From: Armatimonadota bacterium
GTDB taxonomy: Bacteria > Sysuimicrobiota > Sysuimicrobiia > Sysuimicrobiales > VGFF01
Direction: 5' to 3'
Assembly (NCBI GenBank): GCA_016868955.1
Contig: VGFF01000040.1
Span: forward strand, 1 to 16,926
DNA length: 16,926 bases
Below, one piece after another: positions 6,958-13,162 of this stretch (position 1 is the stretch's first letter; each line of letters begins with the position of its first letter). The position numbers and the translations under genes were made by a program. The notes under the pieces are model-generated. The model searched no databases and was not told where the DNA came from. It was given only the letters and a program-made list of their open reading frames with translations.

Positions 6958-8088
6958 CTAGGGGCGCAGGCCGGCGCGGGCGAGCATGTCGCGTACTATC
7001 GCCTCCAACGAGTAGCATTCGACGCGACGCTGCGCCCGCACCGCCATCTCGCGCGCCACGACGGGGTCCGCGACCAGCGTCCGGATCGCGGCGGCGAGCG
7101 CTTTCGGATCGCCCGGCGGTGTGAACACGACCTCGTCGGTCGCGAACAACCCGCGCAGGTTCGGCAGGTCCGGCGCGATGATCGGGCGCGCCAGGGCCGC
7201 GTACTCGAACAGCTTCATCGGCACGCCCGTCGCCAGCGTGTGCGGCAGCACCGCGACGTCGAACGCGGCGATCTCCGCAAACGCGCGCTCGTGCGGAAGC
7301 GGGCCGGTCCACGTCACGCGACCGTCGAGACCGAGCCGCGCCGCCTCACCCCGGAGGCGCTCGTAGTCTTCGCCGTATCCGACGATGCGGCAACGAATCC
7401 GCGTGTCGAGATCGCGCAGCGCTTGGAACAGCAGATCGACGCGATGCCAGCGGCTGAGGCTGCCGAGAAATCCGACGGTCACGGCGTCCGGCTCGGAGAG
7501 CGCGGGGCGGTTCGCGGCCAGGCGAGCGCCGTGATCCAACAAGGATCGGAGGATCCCATTCGGCATCACGGCGATCTTCTCGGACGGGATCCCCAAGGCG
7601 GCGTAGTACTGGGCCGCGGACTCCGAGACGGTGACGACCAAGCGCGCAGCCGCGCCCAACGCGCGCATGCGCCGGCGGTGGAGGATCGCGAAGTGACCTT
7701 TCCGGTGGAACGCGCGCTCGACGGCGAACGGCGCGTCCAAGTGGGCGATCAGCGGTACGCGGGCCGCGTCGGCGAGCCGCACGCCCAGAGTGTCGTAGAT
7801 TCCGGCGCGATGAAAGACGAGGTCACAGGCGGGCAGGCGGCGGCACAATCGCGCGAGATGGACGATGCCAAAGCCGATCTCGACCACGTCGCGGCCCCAC
7901 CACGGCAGCCGGCGCACCAACGATCGGGCCCGCGCCGACAAGGACGCGCCAAAGTCGTAAGGGACAACCTCGTGCGGACCGACGACGTGAACCGTGTGAC
8001 CGACGACGGCAAACGCCTCCGTGATCGACCGCAATTGAATCGCGTCGCCGCCGCGCCCGACGATGCCGTGAGTGACGACGATCCTTAT
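6958..8088 (-). CDS. GT4-family glycosyltransferase with probable non-canonical ATA start
   Basis: This is a GT-B fold retaining glycosyltransferase using a nucleotide-sugar donor. Its C-terminal half has VGFLGSLSRWHRVDLL, VGYGEDYERL and the donor-binding segment PMKLFEYAALARPIIAPDLPNL, with the Glu of the family's E-x7-E motif. The first canonical start in frame is TTG at 8034, but the frame upstream encodes RIVVTHGIVGRGGDAIQL, the typical first strand and glycine-rich loop, so translation must begin earlier. The only position before the upstream stop (8095-8097) that fits is ATA at 8088-8086, overlapping the GmhB stop as ATAA. That mirrors the ATGA and GTGA overlaps elsewhere in this operon and has GGTGA a few bases upstream. 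The length is then 376 residues. The acceptor is unknown; the next-door GmhB suggests a heptosyl or related transfer. Confidence 0.85.
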   Translation of the reverse strand: MRIVVTHGIVGRGGDAIQLRSITEAFAVVGHTVHVVGPHEVVPYDFGASLSARARSLVRRLPWWGRDVVEIGFGIVHLARLCRRLPACDLVFHRAGIYDTLGVRLADAARVPLIAHLDAPFAVERAFHRKGHFAILHRRRMRALGAAARLVVTVSESAAQYYAALGIPSEKIAVMPNGILRSLLDHGARLAANRPALSEPDAVTVGFLGSLSRWHRVDLLFQALRDLDTRIRCRIVGYGEDYERLRGEAARLGLDGRVTWTGPLPHERAFAEIAAFDVAVLPHTLATGVPMKLFEYAALARPIIAPDLPNLRGLFATDEVVFTPPGDPKALAAAIRTLVADPVVAREMAVRAQRRVECYSLEAIVRDMLARAGLRP

Positions 8089-8651
8089 CGTTCTTCACCG
8101 ACGAGGCGCAACGCGGCCTCGCGCAGCGAGGCGGCCACGGCCGCGATCGGCAGCCGTCGCGCCCGCGCGTCGGCAAGGCGAGTCTCCACCTCGCGCTCGC
8201 CGGCGATGAGCACGCCGGGGATGCCGAGCCGCCGGCCGGCTTCGAGATCGGACAACGCGTCCCCGATAACGACGCTGGCCTCAAAGTCGATCTTCGGGTC
8301 GTCACGCCGAGCCTGCAGGAACAACCCGACGTCTGGCTTGCGACACCCACAAGTTCCCTTTTCGTGCGGGCAGACGTAGACGGCATGGACGTCGGCGCCC
8401 GCCGGCGCCAGCACCGCCCGCATCCGGTCGTGGATGTCGTCGACCGCCGCGGCTGACATGCGGCCCAGCGCGACGCCTCGCTGATTCGTCACGATGACGA
8501 CGCGGCAGCCAGCGCGGCGGAGGATGCGCAAGCCGTCGATCGCGCCGGGAAGGAACGCGAATTCGGACCACGATTTCACGTAGTACCCGTCCTCGGCTTT
8601 GTGATTGATCACGCCGTCGCGATCGACGAACGCGGTGCTAGGCACGGGCAT
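8085..8651 (-). CDS. gmhB: D,D-heptose 1,7-bisphosphate 7-phosphatase (HAD family)
   Basis: The enzyme removes the 7-phosphate from D-glycero-D-manno-heptose 1,7-bisphosphate in the cytoplasm. Starting at ATG 8651, the 188-residue protein opens directly with the HAD nucleophile motif FVDRDGVIN (Asp10 and Asp12). It continues with VTNQRGV (54-60), the zinc-binding Cys/His loop CPHEKGTCGCRKP (Cys94, His96, Cys101, Cys103) and the acid motif VVIGDALSDLEAG with Asp131. The zinc loop and size distinguish GmhB from other HAD phosphatases. The frame is open further upstream, but that sequence is low-complexity and antisense to nothing useful, so ATG 8651 is preferred. It overlaps the end of gmhA by 14 bases, and its stop TAA overlaps the next gene's probable start. 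In the GDP-heptose branch the substrate would be the alpha anomer, judging from the neighbouring HddA. Confidence 0.92.
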   Translation of the reverse strand: MPVPSTAFVDRDGVINHKAEDGYYVKSWSEFAFLPGAIDGLRILRRAGCRVVIVTNQRGVALGRMSAAAVDDIHDRMRAVLAPAGADVHAVYVCPHEKGTCGCRKPDVGLFLQARRDDPKIDFEASVVIGDALSDLEAGRRLGIPGVLIAGEREVETRLADARARRLPIAAVAASLREAALRLVGEER

Positions 8652-9231
8652 GGACGTCCGGGAACAGGGCTTGCTCGACGAGCTCGCAGAGAATGTGCCC
8701 GATGAGGAGGTGAGCTTCCTGGATGCGCGGCGTCTCCCGTGCCGGCACCCGAATGGCACAGTCCGCGAGGTCGGCCAGCGGACCGCCGAGGGCTCCGGTC
8801 AGTCCGACCGTCGCGAGCCCTCGGGCGTGCGCCTCGCGGATCGCCGCGATCACGTTCGCGGATGCGCCGCTCGTCGACAACCCGACCGCGACGTCGCCCG
8901 GTCGTCCGAGCGCGCGGATCTGACGCGCGAAGACGTGCTCGAAGCCGTAGTCGTTGCCGATGGCGGTGAGGATCGGGCCGTTCGTCGTCAGGGCGATCGC
9001 CGGCAGCGCGTCGCGCTCTCGTAGATAGCGGCCGACCAGCTCGCCGGCGATGTGCTGGGCGTCGGCTGCGCTGCCGCCGTTGCCGAACAGGAACAGGGTG
9101 CGGCCTTCGCGCAGCGCGTCCGTCCAAACGGCGGCGACGGCTGCGATCTCGGCCGACTGCGAAGCGAGCGCTTCTGCGACAAGTCGCGCGTGCTCCAATC
9201 GAGATCGGATGCGGTCGACGAGCACGCTCAC
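8638..9231 (-). CDS. gmhA: D-sedoheptulose-7-phosphate isomerase (SIS domain)
   Basis: GmhA converts sedoheptulose 7-phosphate to D-glycero-D-manno-heptose 7-phosphate, the first committed step of heptose synthesis. The 197-residue length is typical. The SIS phosphosugar-binding motifs FGNGGSAADAQHIAGEL (49-65) and GLSTSGASANV (117-127) are present, as are the catalytic-site Glu64 and the C-terminal QEAHLLIGHILCELVE (171-186) with His179. GTG at 9231 is the start and overlaps the hddA stop in a GTGA tetranucleotide, so translation is probably coupled. The gene lies between hddA and gmhB, the expected pathway partners. Confidence 0.95.
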   Translation of the reverse strand: MSVLVDRIRSRLEHARLVAEALASQSAEIAAVAAVWTDALREGRTLFLFGNGGSAADAQHIAGELVGRYLRERDALPAIALTTNGPILTAIGNDYGFEHVFARQIRALGRPGDVAVGLSTSGASANVIAAIREAHARGLATVGLTGALGGPLADLADCAIRVPARETPRIQEAHLLIGHILCELVEQALFPDVHARA

Positions 9232-10208
9232 GCGTGGATCACCTGGCTGCCGGGCGCGTTGATCGAGACAGAGATCTCCGGCAACCGCGCCAGCCGCGCC
9301 CGCACCGCCTCACGCCGCTCCGGCGGAACAAAGAACAGGAGGAATCCGCCGCCGCCGGCGCCGAGCAGCTTCCCGCCCAGCGCCCCGGCTTCGAGCCCGG
9401 CGCTGTAAAGCGACCAGAGATTTTCGTCGGCCACGCCGGCGTCCAACTCGGCCTTCAACCGCCAGCTCTCGTGCAACAGCGCGCCAAACGCCGACAATGG
9501 CCCGCTGCCGGTGAGCACGCGGTGCCCTTCGTCGACGATCGCGCGCATGCGCGCGAGGCGGTCGCCGTTCTCGGAGACCCGCGCGATCTGCCCCTTCGTG
9601 ACCGACGCGGATCGCCGTTGGATCCCCGTATAGAAGATCATCAAATGCGCCTCGAGCTCCCGTCGCCGCGCATCGGACACGCAGACGCGGTGGACGACGA
9701 TCTCCCGTTTGCCGCGGAACTCGATCAGGTTCAGCCCGCCGACCGCGGCGAAGGTTTGGTCCTGGCAACCGACGGGATCCTTCAGAATGTCGCGCTCGAT
9801 CTCGATCGCCTGGTGGGCGAGCTCGAGCGGCGCCACGAACCGACCGCGGTAGGCGTGCAAAGCGTTGAGCAAGCCGACGACGAACGTCGCCGAAGACCCC
9901 AGCCCCGTGAACCCCGGCAGCTCGGCCGAATAGCCGACTTCGATGTCGCGTTCGACCCCGCAATATCGCAGGCACTCGCGGAACGGATCGTGCCGGATGT
10001 CCTCGACGCGCTTGACGCACTCGACCTCGCGGTAGGCGATGCGAATCGAGTAATCGAACAGTCCCGAGTAGAACCGCGTCACCGAATGATAGGCGCACTT
10101 GTCGATGGCGGTGCCGAGCACGGCGCCGCCGTGTCGCTCAAAGTACTCGGGATAATCGGTTCCGCCGCCGAAGAAGCTCACACGCATCGGCGTCCTGGTG
10201 ATAATCAC
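9228..10208 (-). CDS. hddA: D-glycero-alpha-D-manno-heptose-7-phosphate kinase (GHMP kinase)
   Basis: HddA phosphorylates heptose 7-phosphate at C1 to the alpha-1,7-bisphosphate, the branch leading to GDP-heptose rather than ADP-heptose. The 326-residue protein starts IITRTPMRVSFFGGGTDYPEYF (the N-terminal substrate motif). It has the GHMP ATP-binding loop LPGFTGLGSSA (97-107) and the C-terminal GALGGKLLGAGGGGFLLFF motif. GTG at 10208 is preceded by GGGAGAAGG. Seventy bases separate it from the GDP-fucose-synthase-like gene, the longest gap among the genes upstream of gmhB; no ORF or hairpin is obvious there. Adjacency to gmhA and gmhB makes the assignment over other GHMP kinases (galactokinase, fucokinase) strong. 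Confidence 0.93.
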   Translation of the reverse strand: MIITRTPMRVSFFGGGTDYPEYFERHGGAVLGTAIDKCAYHSVTRFYSGLFDYSIRIAYREVECVKRVEDIRHDPFRECLRYCGVERDIEVGYSAELPGFTGLGSSATFVVGLLNALHAYRGRFVAPLELAHQAIEIERDILKDPVGCQDQTFAAVGGLNLIEFRGKREIVVHRVCVSDARRRELEAHLMIFYTGIQRRSASVTKGQIARVSENGDRLARMRAIVDEGHRVLTGSGPLSAFGALLHESWRLKAELDAGVADENLWSLYSAGLEAGALGGKLLGAGGGGFLLFFVPPERREAVRARLARLPEISVSINAPGSQVIHA

Positions 10209-10278
10209 GCCTTCTCCCGCCCTGTCGTTTCGTTCGCGGCGACTTTGCTCCGCGCTCCATTTTCCGTTCCCGACCGCC

Positions 10279-11229
10279 TCAGCGACGTAGCGCCGGCTCC
10301 GCGCGCGCGACCGCGTCTCGGTACCATGCGACCGTGTGGGCGAGCCCGTCGCGCAACGACGTCGCGCAGGACAGTCCCAGCGCCCGCAGGCGGCGGACGT
10401 CGAAGATCTTCACGCTCTGCCCCTCCGGCTTGGAGACGTCCCACCGGATCTCGCCACGGAATCCAGTCGCGGCGCGAATCTCCTCTGCCAGCGTGCGCAC
10501 GCTGGTCGGCACGCCGGAGGACAGATTGATCGGTCCGGGCTCGTCGCCGTCGATGAAGAACGGCACGAGGCGGGCCACGTCGCCAGCGTAGACGAAGTCG
10601 CGCTTCGCCGTTCCGTTTCCCCACACGGTGACCGCCGGCGATCCGTCCTGCGCGGCTTCGTCGAACCGCCGAATGAGCGCCGGGATCACGTGCGACTCGC
10701 GCGCGCGGAAGTTGTCGTGCTCGCCGTAGAGATTGCCGGGCACGAGGACGACCGAACGGAGACCGTACTGCTGCCGGTAGGCCTCCGCGGCGACGATGCC
10801 CATCTTCTTCGCCGTCGCGTAGGCGGCGCTGTCCGGCTGCGGGTAACCGGCCCACATCTGAGACTCGTCGATCGGCGAAGCGGCCGTCGCCGGATAGCTG
10901 CACCCGCCCATGGTGTACACGAGCTTGTCGATCCCGTGCTCCGCCGCCGCTTGGAAGACGTTGCCGACGAAGAGCAGATTGCGATGCAGGAAGTCGGCCG
11001 GCCAGGTGCGATTCGCCTCGATGCCGCCGACGTAGCCGGCGAGGTGGACGACGACGTGCGGGCGCAGCTCGGCGAACAGGGCCCGCGCGCGCGCCGGATC
11101 GGTCAGGTCGTACTGCCGCCGCGAGACGCCCACGACCGCATCGCGGCCGTACCGGGCTTCCAGCACGGGCGTGACGTGGCGGCCGAGGAACCCGGTCGCG
11201 CCGGTAACGACGACGCGGCGCGCGCTCAC
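10279..11229 (-). CDS. GDP-L-fucose synthase-like SDR (GDP-4-keto-6-deoxysugar epimerase/reductase)
   Basis: The protein aligns by eye along its length with GDP-L-fucose synthase. It has RRVVVTGATGFLGRHV (4-19), VHLAGYVGGIEANRTWPADFLHRN (61-84), YATAKKMG with the catalytic pair Tyr137/Lys141, and NLYGEHDNFRARESHVIPALIRRF with His180. In the E. coli enzyme (GMER) Ser107, Cys109, Tyr136, Lys140 and His179 are catalytic. Here the segment reads TMGGCSYP, so Cys110 is kept but Ser107 is replaced by Gly108. The start is GTG at 11229, overlapping the upstream stop as GTGA, with GGGAGGA at 11234-11240; the longer open frame upstream is rejected. It is 316 residues. Next to GDP-heptose genes it more likely acts on a GDP-heptose-derived ketosugar than on GDP-mannose (inference). 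Confidence 0.85.
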   Translation of the reverse strand: MSARRVVVTGATGFLGRHVTPVLEARYGRDAVVGVSRRQYDLTDPARARALFAELRPHVVVHLAGYVGGIEANRTWPADFLHRNLLFVGNVFQAAAEHGIDKLVYTMGGCSYPATAASPIDESQMWAGYPQPDSAAYATAKKMGIVAAEAYRQQYGLRSVVLVPGNLYGEHDNFRARESHVIPALIRRFDEAAQDGSPAVTVWGNGTAKRDFVYAGDVARLVPFFIDGDEPGPINLSSGVPTSVRTLAEEIRAATGFRGEIRWDVSKPEGQSVKIFDVRRLRALGLSCATSLRDGLAHTVAWYRDAVARAEPALRR

Positions 11230-12005
11230 GTCTTCCTCCCTGCCAGGGCGCCGCGCAGAAATGACGCGACGGTGTCGCGCGTCTCGGGTACCGCGATGCG
11301 CGCGGCGAGCTTGTCGAGATCGATCTCGCAACGTACGCGCGGGCTACCGGGCCGGGCAGCGACGGTTCGCCCCGCCATCGTTATCACGTCGGTGACGGAA
11401 ACGACGCCGCGCGCGCAGAGGTTGAAGACCTCGTTCGTCACCCCGGCGGCCGCGACGTCGAGCACGATGTCGGCGGCGGCGTCCGTCTCAAGGTATTGGA
11501 ATTCGCTCGCCGGATCGACCCACAGCGGGCCGCCGTGCAAGACGTCGTATACCGCGTTCTTGCGCAGCCCCGGGCCGACGAAGCCCCCGCCGCGGAAGAC
11601 CAGCCAGCGTTTCGCGTCGTGCCGCACGCACAGCTCCGCCAGGTACTTGTGAAAACCGTACGGCGTCTGGGTGGCGACGTCGATCGGTGCCTCCTCGCGC
11701 GTCGTTTCCGGTCGGCTAACGTCCGGATAGACGTCGCACGACGACAATAGGATGTAGCCGCCGGCATCGAAATCGCGCAATGAAGCGCGCACGGAGCGTA
11801 CCGAGCGGTCGAACTCATCGACGGGACGCTCGGCGGCGAGATACTTGCGCGCGTTGCCGTTCGCGTTGACGAGCCAATCGCACGCGGTTCCCGCCAGCGT
11901 GGCGTAAGACTCCCGCGTGATCGCCCGCCAGGCCAGGCCGCGCGCCGAGCACCGGCGCGCGAACGCCGAGCCGAGGAATCCGTTCGCGCCGAGAACGTAG
12001 ATCAT
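11226..12005 (-). CDS. Small NAD-dependent epimerase/dehydratase (extended SDR)
   Basis: The 259-residue protein opens MIYVLGANGFLGSAF, the SDR nucleotide-binding motif (G-x-x-G-x-x-G). It has LLSSCDVYPD (86-95), supplying the active-site Ser, and YGFHK with Tyr116/Lys120. WLVNANGNARKYL (44-56) replaces the usual VxHLAA strand, as seen in divergent SDRs. It is shorter than typical sugar epimerases (about 310-340), the reduction being mainly in the C-terminal substrate domain. ATG at 12005 overlaps the upstream glycosyltransferase stop as ATGA. It would modify a nucleotide sugar, perhaps as epimerase or reductase in the same pathway as the GDP-fucose-synthase-like enzyme. The exact reaction is unknown. 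Confidence 0.8.
   Translation of the reverse strand: MIYVLGANGFLGSAFARRCSARGLAWRAITRESYATLAGTACDWLVNANGNARKYLAAERPVDEFDRSVRSVRASLRDFDAGGYILLSSCDVYPDVSRPETTREEAPIDVATQTPYGFHKYLAELCVRHDAKRWLVFRGGGFVGPGLRKNAVYDVLHGGPLWVDPASEFQYLETDAAADIVLDVAAAGVTNEVFNLCARGVVSVTDVITMAGRTVAARPGSPRVRCEIDLDKLAARIAVPETRDTVASFLRGALAGRKT
11234..11240 (-). promoter_or_regulatory. Shine-Dalgarno that decides the GTG start at 11229
   Basis: The minus strand reads GGGAGGA four bases before GTG 11229, within the last codons of the upstream SDR gene. This and the GTGA overlap support that start over the in-frame start further upstream at 11331. Confidence 0.7.
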
Positions 12006-13162
12006 CGTCGCCCTCCGGCCGGAGCTGCGGCTTCCACCGTGGCCGGCGCGCCGTCGAGGGACGGCAGCCAAGTGGCGACCTTGGCGAACTGGGTCGCCCA
12101 GTTGAGCTCGGCGCGGACGGCCTGCCCGCAGTTGCGAACCAGCTCCGCGTAGCGCTCACTGCCCGCCAGGGCCAGACCGCGCCGCAACGACGACAGGAAC
12201 GAACCGAACGACCAGTCGGACATGGCGAGCCCGCAGTCGTAGCGCTCCAACAGCATACGGCATTGCGGATGCGGCGCCGCGATCGGCGGCACGCCGGAGA
12301 CGATCGACTCGAAGAATTTGTTCGGCGCGGCGTAATATTGGTTCTCCTGATCCGGGTTCCACATGACGATGCTGAACAGGTAGTCGCGCCGGATCTCCGC
12401 GAGGCGGGCCGCGTCCACATAGCCCAGGAAACGGCTATTTCTCGTCATGTCCCGGAACGCGGCGCGCGTCTCCGCCGCGCGCGGGCCGCCGAAGACGCCG
12501 TAGGTGTCGAGCGGCAGCGCCTGCGTTTTCGCGTCGAGGAAGTACTCGGCATACGTTCGGCCATGCTCGATCGTGCCGTGGTAGACGATCCGGCCGTTGC
12601 GCTGCGCCGCCGGTGCCGGCGCGACCGCCCTCCGCTCAAGCTCGTGCGGGGCGCAGTTGTACACGATCACGCGCGGCACTTGGTTGTGCCCGCAGCGATC
12701 GGCATGCAACCGGGCCCGATTTTCCTCCGGGAAGACCATGAGGTCGACCGACGCGCAGACCGCGCGGCTCACCTCGATGTCGAACGGGTACGTGATCAGC
12801 TCCAGCGCGTAGAGGATCACGACCCGTGGGCGACGTCGCAGCTTCGCCAGCACCGGCAGACAGTATTCGCCGAAGACGACGAGGACGTCCGGCGCCAGGG
12901 CGTCGACCCGGCGGCTCGCCGCCACGTTGTACTCGAGGCGCCCGATCGCCGAGTACGGGTGGAAGGACGTCGCCAGACGCTCGATGTCGACGGCGGGAAA
13001 CAGGCCATCGCGAGGGGCGCGCTCGATCTGATCCGGCTCGAGGACGATGCCTTCGCCGCCGTAGTGGGTCGCGACCGACGCGATGAACGCGGGAATCTGC
13101 GGGCTGCCATAGCCGACGCTGACATCGGAAACGCCGACGACGCGAGGACCGCGCCGTTTCAT
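12002..13162 (-). CDS. GT-B glycosyltransferase (GT4-like, divergent)
   Basis: The 386-residue protein has a GT-B layout. An N-terminal Rossmann-like half (VVGVSDVSVGYGSPQIPAF, then DVLVVFGEYCLPVLAKL) is followed by a C-terminal half with RIVYHGTIEHGRTYAEYF (191-208), SRFLGYVD (243-250) and the donor-site segment YYAAPNKFFESIVSGVPPIAAPHP (276-299), with Glu285 as the probable E-x7-E glutamate. It has no signal peptide or membrane helix, so it probably works at the cytoplasmic face of the membrane on a lipid-linked acceptor. ATG at 13162 overlaps the preceding glycosyltransferase stop (ATGA); an open extension upstream is rejected because the conserved strand begins just after this ATG. The sugar and linkage are not predictable. 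Confidence 0.8.
   Translation of the reverse strand: MKRRGPRVVGVSDVSVGYGSPQIPAFIASVATHYGGEGIVLEPDQIERAPRDGLFPAVDIERLATSFHPYSAIGRLEYNVAASRRVDALAPDVLVVFGEYCLPVLAKLRRRPRVVILYALELITYPFDIEVSRAVCASVDLMVFPEENRARLHADRCGHNQVPRVIVYNCAPHELERRAVAPAPAAQRNGRIVYHGTIEHGRTYAEYFLDAKTQALPLDTYGVFGGPRAAETRAAFRDMTRNSRFLGYVDAARLAEIRRDYLFSIVMWNPDQENQYYAAPNKFFESIVSGVPPIAAPHPQCRMLLERYDCGLAMSDWSFGSFLSSLRRGLALAGSERYAELVRNCGQAVRAELNWATQFAKVATWLPSLDGAPATVEAAAPAGGRR

Noticed and set aside
6358..8379. 673-codon open frame on the plus strand opposite the reductase, GT4 and gmhB genes
   Set aside because: It spans three conserved genes in antisense, has Arg-rich low-complexity translation and no ribosome binding site or recognisable domain.
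9234..11652. Two long plus-strand frames (9234-10529 and 10336-11652) opposite hddA and the SDR genes
   Set aside because: Both are shadows of conserved minus-strand coding sequence; the heptose kinase and GDP-fucose-synthase-like motifs identify the real frame.
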